A stretch of DNA of 64,000 nt, taken from positions 7,638,066 through 7,702,065 of the forward strand of contig JABAKD010000007.1 in NCBI GenBank assembly GCA_012845835.1, given 5' to 3'. The position numbers and the translations under genes were made by a program. Of the stretch, positions 42,465 through 52,647 are shown piece after piece. The notes beneath the pieces are model-generated. The model ran no database searches. It saw nothing but the letters and a program-made list of their open reading frames with translations, and was not told where the DNA came from. Within the stretch, counting starts at the first letter, position 1. Each line of letters opens with the position of its first letter. The stretch is from Undaria pinnatifida (Eukaryota > Sar > Phaeophyceae > Laminariales > Alariaceae).

Positions 42465-43760
42465 AACGTTGCTTAGAGGCATGGGAGAACTTGTCGGTGA
42501 CCGAGGGGGATCGTGAGTGCCTCAAGCGAACATTGGGAGGCATTGCAGACGCATACTTTGGGTTTTTTCGGTACAACGGTGGTAGCTTTGAAGGCATGCG
42601 GGATCTCGATGTAGCGTTACCACTGCACCGTCTAAACGCACCTATGATTCAGAAGTGCTTCGGAGACATTAAAGGTTTCCCGGACGTCGACCAGTTGGTG
42701 TATGTTGCGGAACACGGTGCGCCGGTGCATGTTGGCGGGGTTGAGAACATCGAAGCTGGGCTTGCATACTCTAACCACAGCAGCGTCGAGCCGTATGTCG
42801 ACCAGATTCTCACGAAAATCGGTCAAGATGTGAAGTTTGGGCACGTGTTTGTTTTCCCTTTACAGGCTGCGGCGTCTATCCCCGGCCTGCGTTCATCTCC
42901 TTTAGGTTTCGTGGCGTCCACGTCAAAAATTCGCATAAATCATGATTTGACCTTTTCCAGCCATTCGTCGGGGCCGGGAGTGAACTCAGACACGGATTTT
43001 GCGACAGCACCACCTTGTAAACTAGGCCATGTGCTGCGCGATGTGATATGGCGCATTTTATTCCTGCGGCGAAAAATTCGGTAGGGACGCCCGCATTGTT
43101 CTTAGTAAGATGGATGTGGCCAGCGCTTTCAGGCACGTTGCGGTTGAGTTCGGGCGTTCGCCGACGTTTGGGTATGTGTTTGACGGGATGGTGGTTGTGG
43201 ACCGGCGTTTGCAGTTCGGTTGGCGTAACTCCCCCGGCTTCTGGTGCCTGTTCGCGTCGGCACTAGAGCATGCACACGTCAACACAACGTTTCGTGACGC
43301 AGTAGTGACGGCGCAGGGCCGAGCAGCGACCGCCCACGTAGTGGTCCGGCCGGCAGCCGTAGCGGAGCGGCCTTCCCCGCTCCCTCATTCATGTAGAGTT
43401 CTACCGGGGGAAGGGGGGGGGATGGAGGATCCTTTTCTCGTCCGATTCTACGTCGACGACGCAATCTCGGTCGAGGTTCAACGGTTGACGGGGGGTGTTC
43501 GGTGTTTGCTGGCGTCGGCGTCGCTCGCATCAGACTACTTTCGCTTGTTCGGTAACCAGCGCGAGACGGACCCGCCTTTCTTGGCGGCTCGTAAAGTGAC
43601 GTCTTGGGACACCAAGCTCGAGGTTCTAGGTTGGGAGATTGATACGGTAGGTATGACGATAACGTTGCCACCTGCCAAAAACTCGTTCACATTCGTGACT
43701 TGCTGCGTCAGTGGCCGAACGACCGCGTGTCGGCCTCGGAGGTCGAGTTGCGGTCGTTAA
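42449..43760 (+). pseudogene. DIRS-type reverse transcriptase, frameshifted
   Basis: The N-terminal part has CFGDIKGFPDVDQLVYV, SNHSSVEPYVDQILTKIGQD and KIRINHDLTFSS. A frame break near 43050-43060 separates it from the catalytic part: SKMDVASAFRHVAV (motif A, catalytic Asp), QFGWRNSPGFW (motif B), RFYVDDAISVE (motif C, the YVDD box) and KLEVLGWEIDT. All active-site aspartates are present. A stretch rich in Ala/Pro/Gly between motifs B and C is longer than I would expect. Another frame break near 43675, at an AAAAA run, joins it to the connection domain. It would make DNA from element RNA. Confidence 0.85.
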
Positions 43761-44621
43761 CCGGGAAGTTGTTGCACGTTTGCGAAGTAGTTCGGCCCGG
43801 CAAGTTTTTCGTCCGTCGCATGCTCAACCAATTAGGACTGTCGGCAAGTAAGCCGTGGAGAGACAACCTCAAGATGCGGCGGCCCTCTAGACGCACGACC
43901 CTCATTCTAACGCCAGAATTTCATTCCGACGTTATGTTCTGGCGGCTGCTCGTAGGAGGCGAACTACAGAACAGAAGGGGTGCATTACATGCATCCTTGT
44001 ATAGTTTTTTTCCTGCAACCCCCCGCTCGAACTCTTTGGTCCGACGCGTCCGGCGACGCTATGGGAGGGTATTGCCTAGAGTCGGGGGCGTGGTGGAGGA
44101 TGGATTTTGACGAAGGGGTACGTAGACGTCTTTGACAGCGCGTATGCGGAAGAGATGACCTGTCGATAAACGTACTAGAGTTACTAGGCATGGTGGTCAC
44201 TGCGTGGGCTTTCGTAGTGCATGCAGGCGCAAAACCTGAGTACGATTGCCAGAGTATTCTAATGCGCGGAGACAACCAATCAGCAATACACTGGATCAAC
44301 CAGTGTCGCGCGGGTAGAGAGCCAAGGTCAGGGGCGTTGATGCGAATGCTCGGATGGCTAGAAGTGCGTAGCGGGTGGTGTTTCCGCGCGCGGCACGTGA
44401 AAGGGGTAAAGAACACCCTCGCTGACGGGATCTCCCGATGCAATCGCGCGTCCATCCTTTCCGCTCTCCGCAATTATCGTCCTGATATCGCGTGGCAGGA
44501 GCAGGACCTGGGGCAAGCGGGTGCGGGTCTAAGTACCGGGATTTTAGCGTCCAGTACATCCGGCGGTCAGTTGCGGGTTCGTCTGAACGCACTTACGGCT
44601 CAGGCTTCCGGTCTTGGTTAA
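43676..44621 (+). pseudogene. RT connection and RNase H domains, broken
   Basis: The connection part reads LTGKLLHVCEVVRPGKFFVR...LTPEFHSDVMFWRLLV. A frame break follows near the T7/C6 runs at 44006-44023. RNase H then begins WSDASGDAMGGYCLESGAWW (44037; catalytic Asp in SDASG), hits a TGA at 44133-44135, and resumes INVLELLGMVVTAW, MRGDNQSAIHWIN (Glu and Asp) and ARHVKGVKNTLADGISR. The residues needed for RNA removal are all present apart from the breaks. It stops at 44621, overlapping the recombinase frame by about 130 nt, the overlap style known from DIRS elements. Confidence 0.8.
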
Positions 44622-45631
44622 AATTTCGTGAGCGGATAGGTAGCGAGTCATATCTTGAACCAGGGGAATCAGAAAGCCCCATGATATGGGCACTGGTCGA
44701 TTTTGCGGCGTGGTGTGCCGCATCTGAAGGGAACCAAGCGGGGATCATTTCTGGTAAACTTGCCGCCGTACAGTATTTTCACCGGGTGGGTTTGGGTCTT
44801 AAGCTTCCTACAAAGTCGGCTTTGATGAAGAGCGCGTTGAAAGGAATTTCACGTTCACACACGCTCGCGGGAACAGCCCGCCGCGTACGCCTCCCGGTGT
44901 CATGGGAGATGCTGTTGGCAGGGAAAAGCCTAGCCCCGTCACGGGCAGTCGTGGTAGCGTTCTGTGGCTTTGTTTGGGTATGGCATATTTTTTTCATTAT
45001 GCGGTCGGACGAGGTGTTTGCGGGCGCAGCAGGCGTCGTGCACGCCGCACACTGCCTTACACGTAGTGATGTTGCATTCTTTGCTGGAGAGAGCCAGTTA
45101 GATATATTGCGGTGGCACCGGGCCGATCGCGTGGAGGTACGCTTTCGAGGACACAAGGGTGATCAGGGGCAAGCAGGTAGCGTCATCGTGCGCACACGTT
45201 CCGCGGTGCGGGGTCCGCGTTCGGGTTTGGGCACCGGCGGCGGCGCCGTTGCTCTCATGGTGGATCTGTTGTCGCGGTATCCAGCGCTTCCCGAACGCGC
45301 CCCCCTCGCCTCATATCGTAGTAACAACGGAGTGAGAGTATGGGGATATGGTCAAGCGATGCGAGCGTTTAGAGAGATTGTCGCGCAGTCGGGACGCAAC
45401 CCCGACGAGTTCGCACTACACTCTGTCCGTATAGGAGGTACGTCTGTGCTCGCGGCGGGAGGCGACGTGCCCGAGCGAGTAATCCAGCGCGAAGGACGTT
45501 GGAAGTCTGATGCTTACAAGGTATACACTCGCAATAACGTAGAGGACGCAGGACAAGTCTCTCGCAAACTAGCGGTAGCAGGAAAGGGCCAGAGACAGCC
45601 AGGTCAAGGCACTATATGGGGGAAACCGTAG
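44492..45631 (+). CDS. Tyrosine recombinase of the retrotransposon
   Basis: Phage-integrase family enzyme that would join the element's circular DNA to a target by recombination. The frame is open for about 380 codons. An N-terminal SAM-like region reads SSERTYGSGFRSWLKFRERI. The catalytic domain shows IMRSDEVF (first Arg), HSVRIGGTS (His-x-x-Arg), then GRWKSDAYKVYTRNN with Trp and the nucleophilic Tyr. Arg, His, Arg and Tyr are in the expected order and spacing. No ATG lies near the start: the frame opens at a GTG inside the RNase H gene and the first Met is near residue 64, so translation probably depends on frameshifting, readthrough or an unseen leader. The only apparently undamaged transposition gene in the window. 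Confidence 0.9.
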   Translation: MAGAGPGASGCGSKYRDFSVQYIRRSVAGSSERTYGSGFRSWLKFRERIGSESYLEPGESESPMIWALVDFAAWCAASEGNQAGIISGKLAAVQYFHRVGLGLKLPTKSALMKSALKGISRSHTLAGTARRVRLPVSWEMLLAGKSLAPSRAVVVAFCGFVWVWHIFFIMRSDEVFAGAAGVVHAAHCLTRSDVAFFAGESQLDILRWHRADRVEVRFRGHKGDQGQAGSVIVRTRSAVRGPRSGLGTGGGAVALMVDLLSRYPALPERAPLASYRSNNGVRVWGYGQAMRAFREIVAQSGRNPDEFALHSVRIGGTSVLAAGGDVPERVIQREGRWKSDAYKVYTRNNVEDAGQVSRKLAVAGKGQRQPGQGTIWGKP

Positions 45632-45640
45632 CAGTCTTCG

Positions 45641-45888
45641 GCGACCTCGTGTTTGGAGGAGTTTCCACGGTATCGTACCTTGGGTGGGACTCAGTCGTCT
45701 TAGACTGCATGGGTTTCGGTTGGGACCTGGATAGTGGTTAACGAAGGGAGAGACGGGATTTAGAGTGGAGACCACCAGTGGAATACCGTCAAGGTTGGTT
45801 GGGGTAGATTGGTCTCTCGGGGTGCTCTCCCTCCCAAGTCACAGACACAATAATAACCAAGCAATTCGAAAGATATCAAACAAAGGAA
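45641..45888 (+). other. 3' non-coding segment of the retrotransposon
   Basis: Follows the recombinase stop and leads into the right 265-bp repeat. I found no second copy of it, so the split-repeat (A1-B1-A2-B2) order of PAT/Ngaro elements is not demonstrated. Confidence 0.4.
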
Positions 45889-46153
45889 AGGGTTATGACC
45901 TTCGGGAACCGAAAGCGGCGTAACCCGTGGTTTGTTTGGACGCGAAAGAATTTAGGGTTGTTGTTCCATGCTCTGGTAGCGGTCCACCACACGGTAGTTG
46001 CTGGCCATCGCTCTTCGGTTGACTCGCGCAGCTAGGTAAGCCCGCACGTCGGAGGGCAAAGGACGGTACCGTGTAGGCTGTGCGACCAGAGAAGAGGCAA
46101 GTGTTAGTAACCGGCCAGCGACCCAGCATTAGGTCGGCTCTCGTGATATTTCT
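45889..46153 (+). repeat. 265-bp direct repeat, right copy
   Basis: Same sequence as 33925-34189 with about nine substitutions and no indels. Frames on its minus strand (79-90 codons) are the same in both copies, but the similarity is at DNA level and I do not call them genes. Confidence 0.75.
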
Positions 46154-46173
46154 CCCACCCACCCACCTTTTTT

Positions 46174-46191
46174 CATGTCATCATGCAAAAA
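46174..46191 (+). repeat. 18-bp direct repeat outside the 265-bp repeat, right
   Basis: CATGTCATCATGCAAAAA, identical to 33903-33920. A (CCCA)n stretch separates it from the 265-bp repeat. Confidence 0.85.
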
Positions 46192-47274
46192 TTGCGGAGT
46201 TATTTCCCCGCATATGGGAACAAAATTTTATCACATGTTAATAACACTCGCTATTAGCACTAGGTTACTGAGTCAGGTCATGTGAAGAGTCGATGGATTG
46301 GAAGTACACTACTTACTCATCATGGAAAGCCAACGAGTTGTGAGCATGGATTGTGTGCCCCGACGAGTTGTGAGCATAATGAGTGAGCATCATCAGCATG
46401 TTCTGGTATACTCATGATACTTCCACCTCGTATAGGCAGTGCACAGCAGCCGTGTATAAGTCCCTCCCATCCTTCCTGGCCTGTTATGGTTTGTTTATGG
46501 AATTTCGGTGAGACGTACGTACTACATGGATAGATGAGGCAAGCACACGCATGACTTCAACGCACAGGTAGTGATTACGGTTAATACGTACGCAAGAAAA
46601 AGCCACACATCAGCATAACGACTGGCTGCGTCCGTGGCCTCGAGGGTGATGAAATACTAGTTGGGGCAAATTGACGACATGGTTTGTACTCGCGCAAGTA
46701 ACATAGATACGGGTAAGAGTACACACACCACTGCTGAATCTGATGCTATATATTCCACATACGCTTTTTGTCCGACTTAAGGTATGGGGAGGGTGCGTAA
46801 AAAAATAGAACACGTTGTCGACACACAAAAAAATGGGAGAAATCGTTCCTGTTATCAAGCAGCTTCACGGGAAAGTTTTACGCAGTATGTGGTAGAGGGT
46901 ATCCACAGAAGAAACCAGTTGCATGCATTCGTCCTAGTATCGCATCGGCGGGTAGTTCTTTTCGTTTTTTTTCCCCGGCAAGAACTCCTCCAAGAAAAAT
47001 TAAGCGGTGTAGAAGGCGTGCTATGTTGTTGTTGCTGTGATGCCGGTCTCGGTTGTTGAAGCGGTCGTGTTGGTACCTAATTGACAAATATAGACCGGCG
47101 ATCGATAATTAAAGTATGCAGCTTGCGGAAGAGAGAGTCGACCCTAACTTCGTCGAACTCACACCTGACGTCGTTCGCAAAATTTTATGAAATATTTTTG
47201 TGTCGTTTCCTACTTGACGTGATCCTTGCTGCTGATCACTGATAGATCATCTATCTCTAGTGAAATACTTCAAG
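46192..47274. other. No recognisable gene
   Basis: Anonymous DNA. A small direct repeat, ACGAGTTGTGAGCAT, occurs at 46330 and 46358. Frames are under 95 codons. Confidence 0.4.
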
Positions 47275-47400
47275 CCGGTTGCCCCGGTGGTCTAGTGGTT
47301 ACCCTTGGATATTTCTAGCGTTGTTTCTTGAGTCCGATTCACACCGCTGTGAGATTTTTTTTTCTTCTATTTGCAGAAAAATTCAGAAAAATGATCAACT
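47275..47400 (+). repeat. Family A SINE-like repeat, head copy
   Basis: GCCCCGGTGGTCTAGTGGTT (A box, 47281) and GAGTCCGATTCACACCG (B box, 47330). The usual body is not found downstream. Confidence 0.65.
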
Positions 47401-47511
47401 CATCTTGCCCACATTATTATGTGTTACCCCGTATTTAAAATTGAACATACTGACGTTATTATTTTATATATTCGTACTCAATATCGACTAATAATATTAC
47501 CAAGTACTACG

Positions 47512-48352
47512 GTCTCCGCCACTACTTGTACTTTGCGTGGAAGCTCATGAAAGCTTCCGTTGTAGCTTTCACCGCTTTCATGGAAGCTTTCATGGAAGAT
47601 ATGGAAGATATGGAAGATATGAAAGCTTCCACCGAAGTAACTTCCACGGAAGCTTCCACAAAATCTTCAACGAAAGCTTCCATGGAAGTAACCTCCACGA
47701 AAGCTTCATGCAAGTTTTCATGGAAGTAATGGTCAAGCTTTCGCGGCAGTTATGGAAGCTTTCATGGGAGTAACTTCAAAGGAAGCTATCATGGAAGCTT
47801 CCACCGAAGCTTCCATGGAAGATATGGAAGATATGAAAGCGTCTACGGAAGTAACTTCCACGGGAGCTTCCAAGAAAGCTTCCACGAAAGCTTCCACGGA
47901 AGGAACTTCCACGGAAGCTTTCATGGGAGCTTCTGAAAGCTTCCGTGGAAGCTTCCGTGAAAGATATGGAAAATATAAAAAGCTTCCGTGGAAATAGATT
48001 CCACGGGAGCTTCCACGAAAGCTTCCACGAAAGCTTCCATGGAAGTAATGGAAGCTTTCGTAAAAGTAATGAAAGCTTCCACGGAAGTAACTTTCATGGA
48101 GGATTAGGGTTGGGTTGCTTCCGTGGAAGCTTCCGCGAAAGCTTCCATGAAAGCTTCCGTAGAAGTTGTTTCCGTGGAAGCTGCTTTTGTGGAAGCTGCT
48201 TTTGTGGAAGCTTCCGTGGAAGCTTCGGTGTGAAGTTGCTTCCGCGGAAGCTTTCGTGGAACTTCCATGGAAGCTTCCACGGCATGGAAGCGTGGAAGCT
48301 TTCATGGAAGCTTTCACGAGCTTCCACCAAAAATGCAGATAGTGTAGGTGGC
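47512..48352. mobile_element. Foldback-like minisatellite element, copy 2
   Basis: A shorter sister of 11073-12950. It has the left end CACTACTTGTACTTTGCGTG, GGAAGCTTCCATG-type units, a degenerate telomeric core GATTAGGGTTGGGTT at 48100, right-arm units and right end CAGATAGTGTAGGTGGCCCA. Shared ends and shared core position show that both arrays descend from one mobile or duplicated unit. Frames in it are repeat artefacts. Confidence 0.7.
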
Positions 48353-48811
48353 CCAGGTACTAGACAAAATTTTCACTGATTGTTTGCCTTTTTGTTTTGA
48401 AAATAATTTTATCAACACGTCAGCTGTGACCACTGCCCACTCAGTCTTGATCCATCAACCAGCTAGCAAATGCAATGTCTGGTCCCCGATGGGTTATATC
48501 CCGACTGCTGGATCACCACCTCCTGGTGTCCTGCGAATTGCACACCACCAGCAGCGGAACCAGCACCTGACCTGCACCTGCAATACCCTCACCTGCTATC
48601 ACAGCTGCTGCAACGCCTGCATCTGCTCACTGTCTTTCATCCGAAGAGAACAAAGATGCTGGTAACGCTATAGTTATCTTTTCTTTTGATGCGGGTTGCC
48701 GTGGGACTGCAGCAGCAGCAAGCTTTATTCGAGATTGGACAACGACACTCATAAAGGTGAATGTCACTACAGGTTTTAACCAACCGATGCCCCATGTCTG
48801 GACCTGCTTCG
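48353..48811. other. No recognisable gene
   Basis: A CCAGCAGCGGAACCAGCACC / ACCTGCACCTGCAATACC stretch is rich in CTG/CAG-like triplets. No frame is convincing. Confidence 0.35.
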
Positions 48812-48812
48812 T

Positions 48813-49031
48813 GAGGTGTTGACCGGCGGTTCCAGCACGGCCGAACCGTCAAACAAGTGCTGTCTGAAGAGCGGAGAAGGCAAGGGGTGTCCCCTGTGCA
48901 CTCACAATTGTACAAAGTATCTGATAAGACGTTGAAGAAGGATGCCGACGCAAAGCAAAAGTTGGCTTCCGCCGCGAGCAGGAAATCAGCAAAGACAACG
49001 AGTCAGCGCGCAGAGGCGCTCATCGAGACAG
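48813..49031 (+). CDS. Possible Lys/Ala-rich exon ending at a GTAAGT donor
   Basis: The frame is open from 48813 and reads QHGRTVKQVLSEERRRQG, then DKTLKKDADAKQKLASAASR and QRAEALIETAG. It is immediately followed by GGTAAGTAG at 49033, a good 5' splice-site match. Codon composition looks protein-like and the peptide would form a charged helix. No family is recognised and no acceptor was found. It may be host or element sequence. Confidence 0.25.
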
Positions 49032-49275
49032 CAGGTAAGTAGTTGCGTGGAGCCTTGAAGTTATTTCGACAAAGAGGGAAAGAGTTTCTTCGTTGGACAC
49101 AAAACACTCTTGACGGGGATACAAGTTATGGATACACGAGAATACGGTTTATAACAATATGATCACAGGTTCGTAGCAACCAGTCCTGGGGCACATATGG
49201 GTTCCCGTTTGGCCTGTATCGCTAGTGCCGAGTTTTACTTTTTCGCCTTGTGATACCCGACCAACTCTACGTGCC
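49032..49275. other. No recognisable feature
   Basis: Anonymous sequence between the possible exon and the second RT remnant. Confidence 0.35.
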
Positions 49276-50060
49276 TCACAGGCACGGACGCAAAATATTT
49301 TCCTGCTTGATGTTGAACGTGTAAATAAAAAATTGAAAACCCCTTTTGGGGAGTTGTTGGGGGTAAGGGTTGCTCAGGGATGCAATAGAAGGACCGGTTG
49401 GTGCATCTGAAGGAGGATATGTACGTCTTTGGAATGAAATTCTGGGCTTATCCGGGTCTACTCGCACGTTTCGAAAAGCGTCTGACACATCGGCCTTAAA
49501 AGGCTTGCTCATCAGCATCTATTTTTCTGGGAATTTCTTTCACAATGTCACGTTTTCGTCTAGGCTTTTGGGCAGCGCTTCGGCGCACAGGTATTGGGGG
49601 ACGGTATCGGGCCATTGTCTCTGTTTAGACCTCTTTTCATCTCTCTGCTCTGCACATCGAACGAAAGATCATTAATCATCCAAACCTTGTGTGTCACGAC
49701 CGCCGCTAGTGGAGAGACTCTGAGATTAGGGGTGTCGTGCGCAGCTGAATTCTGTATCACCAGATATTTTTGGCACCTGACGTCTTGGCCGATTTTTTCC
49801 CAAATTGCCGGCAAGTGCTCGGTAACACTGCTGTGGTTTCCGTACTGCAACGTGCGCTCGACGTCTTCTTCGGACTCTACTGTGTTCACCGGCAGACCTC
49901 CTGTGACTATCATGACCCGCTTGCCCACTGCCCCGAAGCCTTTTAGATCTCCGAAGTAACGCTGTAGGTGTACAGCGGCTATCGGTGGTGCTACCAAGGA
50001 TCCTCCAATCAGTCGAGGTACGTCTCCCACGACTCCTCCAGTTTCTCGGATCATGGCTGA
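49276..50060 (-). pseudogene. DIRS-type reverse transcriptase, N-terminal fragment
   Basis: A frame starting ATG at 50054 reads RYFGDLKGFGAVGKRVMIV, QYGNHSSVTEHLPAIWEKIG and VWMINDLSFDVQS, which align with FGDIKGF, NHSSV, KIGQD and INHDLTFS of the RT at 42449. After a frame break near 49560 it continues KPFKADVSDAFRNVRVDPD (49500), RT motif A with the catalytic Asp. Similarity ends near 49440, so motifs B and C are lost. The remnant cannot polymerise. Confidence 0.8.
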
Positions 50061-50449
50061 GAAAGTGTTTCGTAGCTTGTATAGCAGTTCTTGTTATTCT
50101 CGTTAATCGAGGCATTTTTGTCCAAGTTTGTCTTTTGTAACGTGCCATTGCTGTACCATGCGTTCTGTGTTTTTTCGACGGCGTGTCTCCTCATACGGAA
50201 GCCGTGAGCGTGCTGACCCATCAATCTCCCGCACGTTGACTGGCACCAACGTACTAACGTTTATCTGCTGTACAGGCGGCTCTACTTGTCCTTGCCTTCG
50301 CGGCCCCTCTATCTTCTCTGATATATGCATGTATTCCAACTGTGTGTTTTCTGCTTCTGTGGAGTATCTGCTGTGCTCACGGGTGGACAGTCGTTCTGGT
50401 TTGGGCCTTCTACGCGATCGATGATTTTTCGACTCGCACGGAAAAGGTG

Positions 50450-51050
50450 TATTCTGGCTCTCTGCTCCCGCTGATGTGCGCTGTGGTGTAAGAGATCCGC
50501 ACGACCGACGTCGGTACGGTCTGCGACGTAAAGTAACCTTCGTCTCTCTGCTCACACAAAGTCTGCTGTTTTGTGCTGTAGTGTGAGAGTTCCGCACCAC
50601 CGATAGTTGGTCGGTTCGCGAACTAATGTAACCTTCGCCTCTGCTCACACAACGCTTGCTGTTCTGTGCCGCGGTGGTGTGAGAGTTCAGTACCACCGAT
50701 AACTGGTCGGTTCACGAAGCAAGGTAACCTTCGTCTCTGCTCACGCAGTGCCTGCTCTTCTGTGCCACTGTGTGGTGAGAGTTCCGCACCATAGATAACT
50801 GGTGGGTTCGCGAAATTAGATAACCTTCATCTCTACTCACACAAAGACCGCTTTTCTGTGCCACTGTGGTGTGAGAGTTACGCGCCACCGATAACTGGTC
50901 GGTTCGCGAAATATGGTAACCTTCGTCTCTGCTAACACAAAGCTTGTTGTTCTGTTCTGTGGTGTGGGAGTTTCGCCCCACCAATGTCTGTTCGATCTGC
51001 AGAATAAGGCAACCTTTGTCTCTGCCCACACAAAGCCTGCTTGAGTGGAA
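50450..51050 (-). repeat. Coding-like minisatellite, about 96-bp (32-codon) unit
   Basis: Six units start at CTCTGCTCACACAA-type anchors near 50545, 50638, 50734, 50831, 50927 and 51017, spacing 90-97 bp. On the minus strand most of the array stays in one frame and encodes repeats with NSHTTVAQKSGLCVSRDEGY and a SRTxQLSxxR segment. It lies between the gag-like region and RT, so it is probably a disordered repeat domain of that polyprotein. Confidence 0.7.
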
Positions 51051-51239
51051 CAATTGAGCGAGACTACTGCTGTAATTGCGTGTTTCTTCCTGCCGCCGCA
51101 GCGGTTGCCCAGACTCTGTTTCAAACGTTCTGCTGTGTACTGCACTGCTTTTATCTCTCGACAACCGATTCTCACCATGCAACAAGGCCGGCGACACTAA
51201 CCCGGGTACGGGTGCATTATGAAGTCCCACGGATCTCTC

Positions 51240-52647
51240 GGCATCTGCGAAGATACTCCGCTTTTCTCTCGCCCCTGCCCTCCCCTTGGTCGGCCCTTCC
51301 TGACGGCAGAGCCCGTTCTGTCAGTTATTGCCACAATTCCCCCTCCCCCCACCGCCCCTTCCAGCGGGCACGTGGTTCGTGCTAAAGCGCACGGCGTTCG
51401 GCCGCAACCCTCCTGCTCCACCCCCTCCTGTCCCCCTGCCCCTGCTGCCGCGGCTGGTTGCGCCTGCGTCTGCTGCTGTTGCGGCAGCGGCTAATGGGGT
51501 GGCGGCAGCGGCAATGCTTGCGGCTGCTGCTGCTGCTGCGCGACTGTTCCGGCGCCCTGATCGTCTGCAAACGAACAGGTGGGCCTCTCGTAACAGAGGC
51601 CACGCCATGAGTAGCCGCACATCCCCGCAGGCGTCTTCGAGTGCTTCAGTCGGGCCTTGAAGGGGGTGACTTCCCCCCGCCTCCGGCTTGGCCTTGACTT
51701 GGGGCTGCCCGCTGACTACCCGTGCCTGGGGCTCCCTTCCGTTTTACCCCGCTCGCACCTGCTGTATGCTGTATTCGGCTTCCAATGCGCTGAGCGCTCC
51801 GCGAGGCTCAACTCGTTGCCCTCCTCCGCCAGTGCCCTCAATTTTTTCAAGGTGGGGATGGCCATGGAATTCCCTGTTCCGGGGACTGGCGCAGCGTAGG
51901 TATGCTTCCTGTACAGCTCGCCTCCCTGCACCGCGAGAGCTTTCATGCCTTCGTCCAGGCCGATGCTTATATTTGACAGCAGCAGCTGTCGACCTATTGC
52001 CACAGGGGGGGGGGAAATTCCTCGACATCGAATTCAGACATGGTCTTCAGCTGTTTTAACGCAGCGACGGAGACATGGGTCACGGTAATGAGCACAATAA
52101 CCAGTAGTCCCCGATTTATTTCCTCCAAGACGTTATAGCCGCCACGGGCGATGAACAATTGTGGCCTCTCGTTCACCTGCCAGAGGTCAGCTGCCTATTC
52201 GGCGTTTGCCTTTACGTCTGCGGCACCCGTAGCCTGCTGTATTGAACCTTTCGTCGCGGAGGCCATCCTGTGGGTGCTGCCTCCTGCCAGCGGAAGGGCT
52301 GCCTGCTGAGGTTGGTGTTCCGGCTGCGCCTGTTGATACTGCTGGAGCTACGGATGCGCTTGGTTGTTCTCGACGTTTGTCAGGCGGGCAGCGATCGCCT
52401 GTTGGCTCGCCAGCAACTTCTGCAGAAGGTCCACGATTGCTGGGTCTGCTCTGCTGCGACTGCCGGGACGGGTCCCACGCCGTTTCCTTGAGGACCGGCC
52501 TCCACAGGGGCGACTGCAGCATCCACGCGCACCTCTCCCACCTCGATATGCCTGTTTCCCCCGCCGACTGGCCCGACCGACTTGGCGTCCCCCATGCTGA
52601 AAGCCGATCATTACAAATGTAAACACTGGTTGACTATTTTTAATCAT
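51240..52647 (-). pseudogene. gag-like ORF1 remnant of the second element
   Basis: Several minus-strand frames in series give a plausible gag-type protein: Arg/Gly-rich then PAIVDLLQKLLASQQAIAAR (helical, about 52440-52380), MNERPQLFIARGGYNVLEEI (52176), IGLDEGMKALAVQGGELYRK (51965), TLKKLRALAEEGNELSLAER (51860), then Ala-rich and Arg/Gly-rich tails (GRGGGGRGNCGNN, 51330). The frames switch several times. No zinc knuckle is visible. Assignment rests on position and direction relative to RT. Confidence 0.4.

Larger units (their letters stand above)
42007..45640 (+). mobile_element. Tyrosine-recombinase (DIRS/PAT/Ngaro-type) retrotransposon
   Basis: GC-rich coding block in the order unknown ORF, reverse transcriptase, RNase H, tyrosine recombinase. 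Such elements copy themselves through RNA and insert a circular DNA with a phage-integrase-like recombinase instead of a DDE integrase. The recombinase is intact; RT and RNase H carry at least three frame breaks and one stop. The 5' end is undefined and abuts TA-rich DNA next to a GTE copy. Candidate terminal repeats are the 265-bp pair at 33925 and 45889. Confidence 0.85.
49276..52647 (-). mobile_element. Second tyrosine-recombinase-type retrotransposon, truncated
   Basis: On the minus strand, from high to low coordinates: a gag-like low-complexity region (52647-51240), an in-frame repeat region (51230-50450), and the N-terminal RT with motif A (50060-49276). RNase H and recombinase are missing. 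It is homologous to, but clearly diverged from, the element at 42.0-45.6 kb, so two lineages are present. Confidence 0.65.

Noticed and set aside
42156-42597. Minus-strand ORFs opposite the retrotransposon (143 and 130 codons at 42-43.7 kb)
   Set aside because: Shadow frames of GC-rich RT coding sequence, which has clear motifs on the plus strand.
47522-48379. Similar repeat ORFs up to 194 codons
   Set aside because: Same stop-poor minisatellite as at 11-13 kb.
50450-51050. CRISPR-like regular repeats of about 96 bp
   Set aside because: Units are contiguous with no unique spacers and keep a reading frame next to RT, so it is a coding-type minisatellite.
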